Below are positions 15,320 to 24,225 of a stretch of DNA of 64,000 nt, one piece after another. The stretch is from VRUE01 sp963824215. Its GTDB lineage: Bacteria > Actinomycetota > Thermoleophilia > Solirubrobacterales > 70-9. The notes below the pieces were generated by a model. That model had not been told where the DNA came from, did no database searches, and saw nothing but the letters and a program-made list of their open reading frames with translations. Numbering within the stretch: the first letter of the stretch is position 1; each line of letters starts with the position of its first letter. Made by a program: the position numbers and the translations under genes. Where the stretch lies: NCBI GenBank assembly GCA_963824215.1, contig CAWGOE010000004.1, forward strand, positions 248,001 through 312,000, read 5' to 3'.

Positions 15320-16465
15320 GTGATCTATGAGGTTCCCGAGGTAGATGCAGCCGAGGTGGCTGCGCTGGAGCGGATCGAGGATCTGCGGCGCCAACTGCGC
15401 TATCGCGTAGCCGAACCGCGCCGCTGGGTCGGTTCGGTTCGGCGGGTCCTGAGCGCGCGTGCCATTCAGGGTTCGAACAGCATCGAGGGTTACGACGTTT
15501 CAATCGAGGATGCTCTGGCGGCAATCGAGGGGGACGAGCCGGCGGAAGCGCAGGAGCGCGATTGGCTCGCTGTCCTCGGATACAGGCGGGCGATGACATA
15601 TGTCCTCCAGCTGGCCGATGACCCGCACTTTGCCTACTCATCGGCCTTGATCCGCAGTCTGCATTTCATGATGACCGAGTACTCCCTGAACGCTGGCCCC
15701 GGGCTCTGGCGACCCGGTCCGATCTGGATACAAAACAGCGCGACGAGCGAGATCGTCTACGAAGGTCCCGAGAAAGACGAAGTGCCTGAGCTGATCGAAG
15801 AGCTGATCGGGCAGCTTCAAGGGCACCAGGATGTTCCGGCGATGGTGCGGGGAGCCATGGCCCACCTGAACCTGGCGATGATCCATCCCTTCCGCGACGG
15901 GAACGGGCGAATGGCCCGCTGCCTGCAAACGCTTGCTTTAGCCAGAGATCGCATCCTGGCTCCCGAGTGGATGAGCATTGAGGAGTATTTGGGTGCCAAT
16001 ACTCAGGCCTACTACGACATCCTCGCCAGCGTCGGACAGGGCGCCTGGCGCCCCGGGAACAACGCCCGCCCGTGGGTCCGGTTCTGCCTACGCGCACACT
16101 ACGTTCAGGCGACGAACGTCCTGCAGCGTATCCGCGAATCGGAGCAAATTTGGGTCGCGATCGACGAGCTTCGTGTTGCACACGGCTTGCCCGAGAGAGT
16201 CGTCAGCAGCCTGTTCGATGCGGCGACCGGCTTGCGAATCCGCAACTCGTCCCATCGCAAAAGCGTCAAGCTAGCTGAGTTGGAAGAGATCTCGAAGCAG
16301 GTTGCGACGAACGACCTCGGCGCCATGGCGCGAGCTGGGCTGATTATCCAGCGTGGCTCGAAACGCGGCACCTACTACGAGGCGGCAGACCCTCTGATTG
16401 AGGTCCAACAGCGGGCCGTAGAGCTTGGCCCGCCTGTCGACACCGGATCGCTCTTCGACATCTAG
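15320..16465 (+). CDS. Fic family protein (AMPylase-type, class II inhibitory helix)
   Basis: 381 residues. The catalytic Fic motif is complete, HPFRDGNGRMAR (about 189-200), so transfer of AMP or another nucleotide to a target hydroxyl is expected. An inhibitory-helix motif S-x3-E-G (SNSIEG, about 52-57) precedes the Fic core, as in class II Fic proteins that restrain themselves. The C-terminal third looks like a winged helix (DLGAMARAGLIIQRGSKRGTYYEA). GTG 15320 was chosen because AAGGAAG lies 9 nt upstream; TTG 15311 is too close to it. There is no separate antitoxin gene. The AT-rich leader points to acquisition. Confidence 0.87.
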   Translation: MIYEVPEVDAAEVAALERIEDLRRQLRYRVAEPRRWVGSVRRVLSARAIQGSNSIEGYDVSIEDALAAIEGDEPAEAQERDWLAVLGYRRAMTYVLQLADDPHFAYSSALIRSLHFMMTEYSLNAGPGLWRPGPIWIQNSATSEIVYEGPEKDEVPELIEELIGQLQGHQDVPAMVRGAMAHLNLAMIHPFRDGNGRMARCLQTLALARDRILAPEWMSIEEYLGANTQAYYDILASVGQGAWRPGNNARPWVRFCLRAHYVQATNVLQRIRESEQIWVAIDELRVAHGLPERVVSSLFDAATGLRIRNSSHRKSVKLAELEEISKQVATNDLGAMARAGLIIQRGSKRGTYYEAADPLIEVQQRAVELGPPVDTGSLFDI

Positions 16466-16475
16466 GCTGGGCATT

Positions 16476-17996
16476 GTGGAGCCCTGGCTCAGCCCTCTTT
16501 ATGACGCCGACGGGATGCGCTCGGTCGATCGCTGGGCGATCGAGGATATGGGCGTGCCCTCGCTGGAGCTGATGGAGGCTGCCGGGCGGGCGGTTGCGGA
16601 GACGGTTGGCGAGCTGGCGTTGGAGGGACCAGTGCGGGTCGTCTGTGGCAAAGGCAACAACGGCGGCGACGGGCTCGTCGCCGCCCGCTACCTTGCCGAG
16701 GCTGGCTTCGAGGTCGAGGCGCTGCTGCTCTGGCCGGCGGGGGAGCTGAGCGAGGATGCCGCGGCGAATTTGGAGCGCTTCGCGGCTGAGTACGTAAGCG
16801 GTGGTCTGGCACCACGGCTGGCTGACTCGGGAGCGATCATCGATGCGATCTTCGGCACTGGCTTCGCCGGGGAGCCACGCGATCCAGCCTTGGCGGCGAT
16901 TGCGGCGATCGACTCCTGTGGCGCCCCGGTGATCGCCTGCGACATCGCCTCCGGCGTCGATGCCTCCAGCGGCGAGGTGGCCGGCGCGGCAATCGAGGCT
17001 GACTTCACCGTCAGCTTCCACGTCGCCAAGCTCGGCCACCAGATCGCTCCCGGCAAGTGGCATACCGGCGAGTTGCGGGTTGCGCCGATTGGGATTCCCG
17101 AAAGCGCGCCGGCTGAGCCCTTCGCCGGGACGATCGGCCCCGCAGTGCTGGAGCTGCCCCCGCGCCGCGGGCCGCGCTCGACCAAGTTCAGCTCCGGACA
17201 GGTGGCGATCGCCGGCGGGTCACGGGGTCTTACCGGGGCAGTGCGGATGTCCTCGCTGGCGGCGATCCGGGCCGGCGCCGGCTACGCGACGGTGGCGGTG
17301 CCAGCCGAGCTCGAGCCGGTCTTCGAAACGGGGCCACCGGAGGTCATGTCGGTTGGCTGCCCAGGCGGCGATGGTTGCCTCGCGCCCGGCTCGGCGAAGG
17401 CGTTGCAGCGCGCTTTCGAGCGCGCGGCTGCCGGCGTCTTCGGCCCCGGCTTGGGGCGCGACCCGGGCTCGGTCGAGCTGGCCCGCGAGGCGCTGCCGGC
17501 GATCGAGGCGCCGCTGGTCCTCGACGCTGACGGCCTCAACGCCTTCGCCGGAGAGCTGGAGCAGATCGCCGCCCGCAAAGCGCCGACCCTTCTTACCCCG
17601 CACGCCGGAGAGCTCGGGCGGCTGCTCGGTCGCTCCTCGGAGGAGATCACCGAGCATCGTCTCGAAGCGGCGCAGCAGGCGGCGCGCGCCGCCTGCGCCG
17701 TGGTCGTGCTCAAGGGCGACGACACGATCGTCACCGACGGCGAGCGTGTTGCGGTCAACGCCCTCTCGGCGCCAGGCCTCGCCACCGCGGGCACTGGCGA
17801 CGTCCTCTCTGGCATCGCCGCCGCGATGCTTGCTCGCGGCCTCGAGCCATTCGCCGCCGCCTGCGCCGCGGTCTTCACCCATGCGCGCGCCGGTCGCGAT
17901 GCGGCCCATCGGGTCGGCGCCGCCGAGTCCGTCATCGCCAGCGACGTGATCGACTCGATCCCGGTTGGGATGCGTGCCGACGGCCGGGTCGAATAA
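16476..17996 (+). CDS. nnrD: Bifunctional NAD(P)HX epimerase / ADP-dependent NAD(P)HX dehydratase
   Basis: 506 residues, GTG start 10 nt after the Fic stop. The N-terminal YjeF epimerase domain has CGKGNNGGDGLVAARYL and DAIFGTGFAGEP. The C-terminal ribokinase-like dehydratase domain has GPGLGRDPGS, DADGLNAF and ATAGTGDVLSGIAAAMLARG. The enzyme repairs hydrated NADH and NADPH in the cytoplasm. The fused two-domain form is the usual bacterial one. The neighbours (CBS protein, alr) are often found near nnrD in actinobacteria. Confidence 0.94.
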   Translation: MEPWLSPLYDADGMRSVDRWAIEDMGVPSLELMEAAGRAVAETVGELALEGPVRVVCGKGNNGGDGLVAARYLAEAGFEVEALLLWPAGELSEDAAANLERFAAEYVSGGLAPRLADSGAIIDAIFGTGFAGEPRDPALAAIAAIDSCGAPVIACDIASGVDASSGEVAGAAIEADFTVSFHVAKLGHQIAPGKWHTGELRVAPIGIPESAPAEPFAGTIGPAVLELPPRRGPRSTKFSSGQVAIAGGSRGLTGAVRMSSLAAIRAGAGYATVAVPAELEPVFETGPPEVMSVGCPGGDGCLAPGSAKALQRAFERAAAGVFGPGLGRDPGSVELAREALPAIEAPLVLDADGLNAFAGELEQIAARKAPTLLTPHAGELGRLLGRSSEEITEHRLEAAQQAARAACAVVVLKGDDTIVTDGERVAVNALSAPGLATAGTGDVLSGIAAAMLARGLEPFAAACAAVFTHARAGRDAAHRVGAAESVIASDVIDSIPVGMRADGRVE

Positions 17997-18030
17997 TCTC
18001 ACGAACCAATGGGCTTCGCATCAGCTCCGG

Positions 18031-18072
18031 TCACGAAGAATCAGATATGCACGTTCCCTCCGCCGACACTCG
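18031..18072 (+). repeat. Family B repeat, copy 1
   Basis: Contains CACGAAGAATCAGATATGCACGTTC..., the core shared with 22591-22651 and 56463-56520. It lies in the 82-nt gap between nnrD and the CBS gene. Confidence 0.55.
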
Positions 18073-18078
18073 CCTAGG

Positions 18079-18540
18079 ATGAAGACCGCAGCAGAGATCA
18101 TGGACGGCTCGGTGCCGAGCGTCTCACCCGACGCCGACGCCCGCACCGCGATCGAGCTGCTGGCTAAGACCGACAAGGGCGCGATCCCCGTCGTCGACGA
18201 GGACCGCCGCGTCGTCGGCATCGTCAGCGAGTCCGACCTCGTCCTCAGCGACGAGGAGTCCGACCTCCATCTGCCGCATTACCTCAACATCATGGGCGGC
18301 GTCGTCTTCGTCGGCTCGATGAAGGGTTTCGAGGAGCGCCTCGATAAGGCATTCGCGACCAAGGTCTCCGAGCTGATGACCGCCGACCCGGTGGTCGTCA
18401 ACGACTACTCCAGCGCCGAGACGGTTGCCCGCCGAATCGCCGACGAGCACCACAATCACCTTCCCGTGGTCGACGACGAGGGCCGCTTCCTCGGAATGGT
18501 CACGCGGGCCGACGCGCTGGCCGCGCTCGTCGAGAGCTGA
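18079..18540 (+). CDS. CBS domain pair protein
   Basis: 153 residues made of two CBS motifs (AEIMDGSVPSVSPDADA and VSELMTADPVVVNDYS) separated by a loop of about 55 residues. Each ends in the typical PVVDEDRRVVGIVSESDL / PVVDDEGRFLGMVTRADA strand. Such stand-alone pairs bind adenine nucleotides and regulate partners not identifiable here. ATG 18079 marks the start of the domain; the frame upstream is repeat and the end of nnrD. It is followed directly by alr. Confidence 0.88.
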   Translation: MKTAAEIMDGSVPSVSPDADARTAIELLAKTDKGAIPVVDEDRRVVGIVSESDLVLSDEESDLHLPHYLNIMGGVVFVGSMKGFEERLDKAFATKVSELMTADPVVVNDYSSAETVARRIADEHHNHLPVVDDEGRFLGMVTRADALAALVES

Positions 18541-18545
18541 GCGTG

Positions 18546-19648
18546 ATGCGGGCGGTTGCCCGGATCGACCTCGACGCCGTGCGTGAGAACTGCGCCCGGC
18601 TCAAGTCCGAGCTGGGCGGGGCGGAGCTGTGTGCGGTGGTCAAGGCCGATGGCTACGGCCACGGCGATGAGGCTTGCGCCGAGGCAGCCCTGGCCGGGGG
18701 AGCGACGCGGCTGGCGGTAGCGACGGCCGCCGAGGCAGAGCGAATCGGCCGTCGGCTCGCTCACGTCCCACTGCTGACGATGGGGGCGCTGTCCCCGGAG
18801 GAGCTCGACACGGCGCTCGAGGCGGGCTCGGAGGTGGCGGTATGGCGGCGCGGCTTCCTCGACCTGGTAGCCGAGAGGGCGCGTGCCCACGGCCGCCCGG
18901 CGCGGATCCACATCAAGTACGACAGCGGCATGGGCCGGCTCGGCAACGGCGACGCAAGCGAGGTGCTGGGTTTGCTGCGCGCCTGCGCCGAGAGTCCCAG
19001 CCTAGAGCCAGCCGGCGTCTGGACCCACTTTGCTACCGCAGACGAACCGGACTCGGATTTCTTCGCGGAGCAGCTCGAGCGCTTCGCCAGGCTGGCGGCG
19101 GCCGCGAAGGAGGAGTTCCCGTCGATCCTCGCCCACGCCGCCAACAGCGCCGCGGTCCTCCGCGATCCTCGCTCCCACTTCGATATGGCCCGCTGCGGTG
19201 TAGCCGTCTATGGGCTCGACCCGTTCCAGGGCGACCCGGGGGAGAGGGGCCTGCGCCCGGCTCTCTCGTTGCGCTCCTACGTCGCCGACGTGAAGCGCTT
19301 CGGTCCGGGCGACAGCGCCGGTTACGGCCAGACCTGGCGGGCCGAGCGGGAGACCTGCGTCGGGGTGCTGCCGCTCGGCTACGGCGACGGCGTTCGGCGC
19401 GGGCTCTCCAACAACGCGGAGGTCTTGGTCAGCGGCCGCCGCCGACCACTCGTCGGCACCGTCTCGATGGACAACGTGACTGTCGACCTCGGCCCTGATA
19501 CCGATGTGGAGCCCGGCGCCGAGGCGGTGCTGATCGGCTCCCAGGGGGGGACGCAATCCTCGCTGAGGACCTTGCCAAGCGACTGGGCACGATCAACTAC
19601 GAGATCACCTGCGGGATCTCTGCCCGTGTCCCCAGGGTGCGGGCTTGA
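18546..19648 (+). pseudogene. alr: Alanine racemase, frameshifted near the 3' end
   Basis: Makes D-alanine for peptidoglycan. The PLP lysine lies in AVVKADGYGHG and the catalytic tyrosine in SAGYGQTWRAE. The frame matches the family up to AVLIGSQGG, then leaves it and ends at 19712 in an unrelated tail. Adding one G to the seven-G run at 19544-19550 restores D-A-I-L-A-E-D-L-A-K...TINYEITCGISARVPRVRA and a stop at 19646-19648, which overlaps the TTG of the next gene by 4 nt exactly as coupled genes do. So this is a single-base deletion (or a sequencing error in a homopolymer), not a different protein. If real, the product lacks its last 33 native residues, including the conserved YEI segment. 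Confidence 0.85.
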
Positions 19649-21066
19649 GCCTCTCCGAGCGCCTCGATGCCTCGCCGCTGGTCAGCGTCAGCCGGCGCGC
19701 CCTCGTCGATGACGTTGAGGTCTGGATCGTCGGCGGTGCGGTACGCGACGCTGTCCTCGGTCGCAACGTCACCGACCTCGACCTAGCCGTCGCGGGCGAT
19801 CCTGAGCGGGCGGTAAAGGCGGTCGCACGGGAGGGCGATGGGCATGCGTTCGAGCTCTCAGCCGAGTTTGCGACTTGGCGGGCGGTGGCGCGCGATCGCA
19901 GCTGGCAGGTCGATGCGACGGCACTGCGTGGGGAGACGATCGAGTCCGACTTGGGGGCACGCGATTTTACCCTCGGCGCGGTCGCCGTCCCGCTTGCCGG
20001 CGGCGAGCCGGTGGATCCCTTCGCCGGCATCGCAGATCTGGAGCGCGGGCGGTTGCGGGCTGTCAGCGAGGAGAGCTTTCGCGACGACCCTCTGCGCCTG
20101 CTGCGCGCGGCTCGGCTCGCCGCCGATCTTGCCCTGGAGATCGACCCGGCCACGGTCGCTCGTGCGAGGTTGGATTCAGCGCACGCCGCCGAGCCAGCCG
20201 GGGAGCGCCAGCTCGCTGAGCTGCGCCGTCTGATCGGCGGGCTCGACCCGTTGCGCGGTATCGCCCTGCTCGACGAGCTCGGGCTCACCGCGGTCGTCTT
20301 GCCGGAGCTGGAGGCGCTGCGCGGGGTCGAACAGGGTCCCAATCACCACCTTGACGTGTTCGGCCACACCCTGGCGGTCCTGGAGCGCACGCTCGAGGTC
20401 GAGTCCGACCTGGAGCGCTTTGCCGGCGACCGCGCGGAAGAGACCCAGGCGCTACTTGAAGAGCCGCTTGCCGACGAGATGAGCCGCGGCACGGCGCTGC
20501 GCTTTGGGGCTTTGTTTCACGACATCGGCAAGCCAGCGACCCGAGGCGAACGCGATGGCTACGTGACCTTCATCGGGCACGACGGCGAGGGCGCCGAGAT
20601 CATCGGCGGGATCTGCAGCCGCCTGCGCGCCAGCAGCCGCCTGACCCGCCACCTGAGAGCGCTAGCGCAGCATCACCTGCGCCTTGGCTTCCTCGTCCAC
20701 GAGGCGCCCCTGCCGCCGCGACGGGTCCACGAGTACCTGCGGGCGACCGAGCCGGTTGCCGCCGACGTCACTCTGCTCACCGTCGCCGACCGCCTATCCG
20801 CTCGCGGCAGCGGCCCGTTTGCGACCGAGGAGGCGATCGAGGCCCATCTGAGCTTGGCCCGGCAGATGCTGGCCGCCGCGCTTGACTGGCGCCGCGGGGG
20901 GCCGCCCGAGCCGCTTCTGCGCGGTGACGAGCTGGCCGATGAGCTTGGGCTGGCGCCCGGCCCCGAGCTTGGCGACCTGCTGGCTGACTTAGAGGCCGCC
21001 CAGTACGCCGGTGAGGTGAGCACGCGGGTGGAGGCGATCGAGCGGGCGCGTCGGTTGCGCGATTGA
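19645..21066 (+). CDS. cca: CCA-adding/tRNA nucleotidyltransferase-type protein with HD domain
   Basis: 473 residues from TTG 19645. The class II nucleotidyltransferase head reads WIVGGAVRDAVLG with DLDLAV as the metal-binding aspartates, then RDFTLGAVAV and the helical DDPLRLLRAARLAADLAL. The C-terminal half has an HD phosphohydrolase domain (HDIGKPATR). It would add or repair the 3' CCA of tRNA; poly(A) polymerase-like activity is an alternative for this family. The start overlaps the frame-restored stop of alr. Confidence 0.88.
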   Translation: MSLSERLDASPLVSVSRRALVDDVEVWIVGGAVRDAVLGRNVTDLDLAVAGDPERAVKAVAREGDGHAFELSAEFATWRAVARDRSWQVDATALRGETIESDLGARDFTLGAVAVPLAGGEPVDPFAGIADLERGRLRAVSEESFRDDPLRLLRAARLAADLALEIDPATVARARLDSAHAAEPAGERQLAELRRLIGGLDPLRGIALLDELGLTAVVLPELEALRGVEQGPNHHLDVFGHTLAVLERTLEVESDLERFAGDRAEETQALLEEPLADEMSRGTALRFGALFHDIGKPATRGERDGYVTFIGHDGEGAEIIGGICSRLRASSRLTRHLRALAQHHLRLGFLVHEAPLPPRRVHEYLRATEPVAADVTLLTVADRLSARGSGPFATEEAIEAHLSLARQMLAAALDWRRGGPPEPLLRGDELADELGLAPGPELGDLLADLEAAQYAGEVSTRVEAIERARRLRD

Positions 21067-21094
21067 GTCGACCGTCAGGTACGCTCCCCGCCGC

Positions 21095-21313
21095 ATGGGC
21101 AAAGAGGAGAAGATCGAGATGGAGGGCGAGATAACCGAGGCTCTCCCCAACACGATGTTTCGGGTCAAACTCGACAATGACCACGAGGTCCTCGGCCACA
21201 TCTCCGGCAAGATGCGCCGCCACTACATCCGCATCCTGCCCGGCGACCGGGTGAAGATCGAGCTTTCTCCCTACGATCTAGACCGCGGCCGCATCACTTA
21301 CCGCTACAAATAG
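21095..21313 (+). CDS. infA: Translation initiation factor IF-1
   Basis: 72 residues, a single S1/OB domain: EMEGEITEALPNTMFRVKLDNDHEVLGHISGKMRR...ILPGDRVKIELSPYDLDRGRITYRYK, split here by eye into conserved blocks. IF-1 sits in the A site of the 30S subunit during initiation. It lies alone here, not with rpmJ-rpsM-rpsK, so a second copy may exist elsewhere. A family A palindrome begins one base after the stop. Confidence 0.96.
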   Translation: MGKEEKIEMEGEITEALPNTMFRVKLDNDHEVLGHISGKMRRHYIRILPGDRVKIELSPYDLDRGRITYRYK

Positions 21314-21314
21314 C

Positions 21315-21438
21315 GGCGAGCGCTGCAAACCGGCGCATCTCGGGGTCCTCGGTCGTTCGGATCGGGTCACGCACTAAAAGTGCGCTCCCCTCACCTCGCT
21401 CCCTGCGTCCCCCGACCTGCTTGGTTTTCGCGCTCGCC
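21315..21438. repeat. Family A palindrome, copy 2 (infA / glycosidase)
   Basis: Arms GGCGAGCGC (21315-21323) with AAACC (21327-21331), and GGTTT..GCGCTCGCC (21423-21438). The core is GTCACGCACTaaaAGTGCGCTCCC and CCCTGCGTCC. It lies between convergent genes and contains the stop codon and last 15 or so codons of the reverse-strand glycosidase gene. Confidence 0.8.
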
Positions 21439-22584
21439 AGCGAACTCGGCGATCAAGGCTGACCAAGCGAAATCCTTTGCCCCGAGGCCTTTCCCGGTGC
21501 GGGGGTCGTAGTACTCGCGCAGGCCTTCGCGCTCGACGGCGGCGATCAGGCCGTCTGCCATTCGGTCCGCCTCCTGGTGGTAGCCGAGGCGGCGCAGGCC
21601 TAGCCAGAGCAGCCAGGCGGCGTTGATCCAGGTGGGGCCGCGCCAGTAGCGGCGGATCGGGCCGCGGCTGCCGCCGGGCTCGTAGCTGGGCTCGCTGGCG
21701 GCTACCGACGGCGGCGCTACCGGGGTGAGGAACTCTCGCTTCGACAGTAGGTGCTCCTCGACCAGGCGGCGGCCGATCGTCTCGGGCAGGTCGGGCAGGG
21801 CGAGGGGAGCAAGTGCCGCCCAGGTCACCACGGCGGGCCGGCTGCCGCCGGGCTGCGCCTCGTCGAGGAAGAGGCCGCGGCTCTCGTTCCAGAGCCGTTC
21901 GACCATGGCGCCGGTGGCTGAGGGGTGGCCCAGCGCCTGTAGCGAGAGTGACCAGAGCGTGTTGACCACGGTCTCGCAGAGCACCGGCCCGCCACCGTCG
22001 CGGATCCGGCGGGCGTTGAAGTCAAGCTTGCGGTTGCGCCGCACCAGGCAGGGGAAGCCGATCCGCCCAGTCGCTCGGCGACCCCAGACGGGGTCGAACT
22101 TTGGCGAGGCGTCGAGGCCCGACTCGTCCGGCTGCACGATCCAGAGCAGGCCATCGCCCTCGAGGTCGCGGTTCCGTTGCAGCCACTCAACCTGGTCGAC
22201 GACCCGCTGCTCCTGCGCCGGGTCGCCGACCGCGATCCGCCAGGCCCAGGCCAGCAGCGGCGGTTGGATCGTCCCAGTCTGAAAAGAGTCGCGCGAGGCG
22301 ACGTTGTAGAAGGGCAGGCGGCTCAGCGAGACCGGCCGATCCCAGAAGACCGTGTGGCCGATGAAGCCGTCCTCACGCTGGGCCGAGAGCAGGGTCTCGA
22401 GCTCGGTCCGCGCCCGCGCGCGGTCGAAGCGCCGCCAGACGATCGCGGCGAAGCACGAGTCCCAGTACCACTGCCATGGATAGCGAGTAGGGCTCGGCCG
22501 CGTATAGGCGAAAGGGACGCCGTTGCGCTGCCCCTCGAGCCAGCCCTGCCGCAGTACCGCGGCAGCAATCTCGGTTGACGTCAC
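21391..22584 (-). CDS. Glycoside hydrolase of the (alpha/alpha)6-barrel clan (GH63-like)
   Basis: 397 residues from GTG 22584. Family-typical segments are YPWQWYWDSCFAAIVWRR at the start of the barrel, YWRGPTWINAAWLLWLGLRRLGY, and EYYDPRTGKGLGAKDFAWSAL near the end, which places it with GH63/mannosylglycerate-hydrolase-type alpha-glucosidases. There is no signal peptide, so it should act in the cytoplasm on a small glucoside or mannoside. A longer frame to TTG 22614 would run into a family B repeat and is disfavoured. The C-terminus after FAGERENQ is encoded by a family A palindrome. Confidence 0.75.
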   Translation of the reverse strand: MTSTEIAAAVLRQGWLEGQRNGVPFAYTRPSPTRYPWQWYWDSCFAAIVWRRFDRARARTELETLLSAQREDGFIGHTVFWDRPVSLSRLPFYNVASRDSFQTGTIQPPLLAWAWRIAVGDPAQEQRVVDQVEWLQRNRDLEGDGLLWIVQPDESGLDASPKFDPVWGRRATGRIGFPCLVRRNRKLDFNARRIRDGGGPVLCETVVNTLWSLSLQALGHPSATGAMVERLWNESRGLFLDEAQPGGSRPAVVTWAALAPLALPDLPETIGRRLVEEHLLSKREFLTPVAPPSVAASEPSYEPGGSRGPIRRYWRGPTWINAAWLLWLGLRRLGYHQEADRMADGLIAAVEREGLREYYDPRTGKGLGAKDFAWSALIAEFAGERENQAGRGTQGAR

Positions 22585-22590
22585 AACGCT

Positions 22591-22651
22591 GTTCGCGCTT
22601 CGCTCACTGCGCAAAGGAATCAGATATGGATGCTTGTTCGCTCCGCGCTCA
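22591..22651 (-). repeat. Family B repeat, copy 2
   Basis: TTCGCTCACTGCGCAAAGGA, ATCAGATATGGATGC and TTGTTCGCTCCGCGCTCA in order; nearly the same as 56463-56520. Its last three bases (TCA on the plus strand) are the stop codon of the reverse-strand ABC permease. Confidence 0.7.
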
Positions 22652-23440
22652 ATGCCCCGTGCGGCGCATTTCGCGCAGCGCCAGGGCGCCGAGGACGGCG
22701 AGCAGGCCGGCCAGGGCGAGCAGGCCCGGCCAGGTGTTGGCCCAGGTGACGCCGCCGACGAAGCCCTGCCGCGCCGCTTCGACGACTTCGGTTACCGGGT
22801 TGATTTCGGCGACCTCGGCCAGCCAGGGCTGCAGGAGGGCGAGTGGCGCGTATGCGGTGGTGAGCAGGATCGCCGCCATCATCCCCGCCTGCATCAGCGG
22901 CGCTGCCGATTGGCTCTTGAAGCGCAGGGCCAGCATCGATCCCCAGCAGGCGGCGACAGCGGCCATCGCCGCGACCATCAGGTAGGTGACGAGCAGGCCG
23001 TCGAGCCCGGGCCAGCCGGCGCCGAGCGGCAGCGCAATCGCCAGCACGAAGGTGGCGGGGATCAGCGAGCGGGCGCTGGCGGCCAGCACGGTGCCGGCGA
23101 GCAGCACCCAGCGTGGGGCGGGGGAGACGAGCAGGCGATCGAGCCAGCCCTGCTCAATGTCGCGGGCAAGGTTGACTCCCGCCGCCGCGCCGGTGAAACC
23201 AGCCCCCTGCAGCATGCTGATCGGGACGATGAAGCTCTCGTAGGTGCCGGTTTCGAAACCGCGCAGCTGGGTCAGCGCACCGAAGACCCCGTTGAGGCCG
23301 AGGAAGAAGATCGTCGGCGCCAGCACGCCGGGGATCGCCGCGCCCGGCACCCGCAGCAGCTCGTTCTTGGCCCGCGACATCAGGGCGCCGATCGTCGCCA
23401 GGTTGGCGCGCCAGGCGGGGATTGCCAACGCCGTCTCCAT
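22649..23440 (-). CDS. ABC-2 type transporter permease
   Basis: 263 residues with six predicted membrane segments and the ABC-2 motif region GYESFIVPISMLQGAGFTGAAAG.. with the internal DIEQGWLDRLLVSPAPR coupling helix, shown here in parts. Third gene of a reverse-strand exporter operon (ATPase, permease, permease) with 1- and 4-nt overlaps. The two permeases probably form a heterodimer. The cargo may be a drug, lipid or polyketide-like compound, by analogy with DrrAB systems. Confidence 0.85.
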   Translation of the reverse strand: METALAIPAWRANLATIGALMSRAKNELLRVPGAAIPGVLAPTIFFLGLNGVFGALTQLRGFETGTYESFIVPISMLQGAGFTGAAAGVNLARDIEQGWLDRLLVSPAPRWVLLAGTVLAASARSLIPATFVLAIALPLGAGWPGLDGLLVTYLMVAAMAAVAACWGSMLALRFKSQSAAPLMQAGMMAAILLTTAYAPLALLQPWLAEVAEINPVTEVVEAARQGFVGGVTWANTWPGLLALAGLLAVLGALALREMRRTGH

Positions 23441-24225
23441 CAGCCGACCCGCAACCTGTGGCGCAGCGCCCGCGCGCTGAGCACGAGGCCGAGGATGACG
23501 ATGCCGGCGATCGCGAGCAGGGCGTTCACCGTGTCGGAAGCATCGATGCCGGAGATGATCGGTTCGCGGACGCCTTCGACGATGAGGCTGAGCGGGTTGT
23601 ATTCGGCGATCGTCTTTGCCGGCTCGATCATCAGATCGACCGGGAAGAAGGCGGAGGAGAGGAAGAGGACGACGAGGACGAGCGGGAAGAGGCCCTGGAC
23701 GACGCTGGCGCTGCCGCTACGCAGGGCGATCGCGGCGCCGATCCCACCGACCGCCATCGCGGTCACCGTGACCAGAGCAATCGCCAGCAATGCGCCCGGA
23801 ACACCACCCTCGATCTCAGCCCCGAAGATCAGTCCGATCGCGAAAAACCAGAGTGCCGAGAGCAGCCCCAGGGCGGCGGTCCCGGCAAGCCGGCCGAGCA
23901 CGATCGTGTAGCGCGAGATCGGCGCCGCGAAGAGGCGGTCGGTGAAGCCCATCTCGATGTCAACCGCGAGCGCGATCCCACCGCTATTGCCGGCCAGCAT
24001 CAGCGACTGCATCATCGCCCCGGCGAGCATGAACTGGAGGAAGCTCTGCACCGGCGGGAAGCCGGGCAGGTTGACCGCGCCGGCGGCGCCGCCGGTCTGG
24101 ATCGCCAGCAGCAGGGTCGGAAAGATGATGATCGGCGCCATCAGCTGTGGCCGGCGAAAGGTCTGCCGGATCGAGCGCATGCCGAGCGCCCGCACGACCC
24201 GCAGGTTCGTCGCCAGCCCGTTCAC
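23440..24225 (-). CDS. ABC-2 type transporter permease
   Basis: 261 residues, six predicted membrane segments. It carries the coupling helix DIEMGFTDRLFAAPISRYTI, parallel to DIEQGWLDRLLVSPAPR in the second permease, so the two genes are paralogues. The C-terminal NPLSLIVEGVREPI is typical of the DrrB/ABC-2 group. It overlaps the ATPase gene by 4 nt and the following permease gene by 1 nt. Confidence 0.85.
   Translation of the reverse strand: MNGLATNLRVVRALGMRSIRQTFRRPQLMAPIIIFPTLLLAIQTGGAAGAVNLPGFPPVQSFLQFMLAGAMMQSLMLAGNSGGIALAVDIEMGFTDRLFAAPISRYTIVLGRLAGTAALGLLSALWFFAIGLIFGAEIEGGVPGALLAIALVTVTAMAVGGIGAAIALRSGSASVVQGLFPLVLVVLFLSSAFFPVDLMIEPAKTIAEYNPLSLIVEGVREPIISGIDASDTVNALLAIAGIVILGLVLSARALRHRLRVG

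Noticed and set aside
19544..19550. Programmed frameshift as the certain reason for the alr break
   Set aside because: No slippery heptamer plus downstream structure can be shown; a plain indel or sequencing error is simpler.
22523..23911. Forward 462-codon frame across the ABC permeases
   Set aside because: Shadow frame; the reverse strand encodes two permeases with coupled starts.
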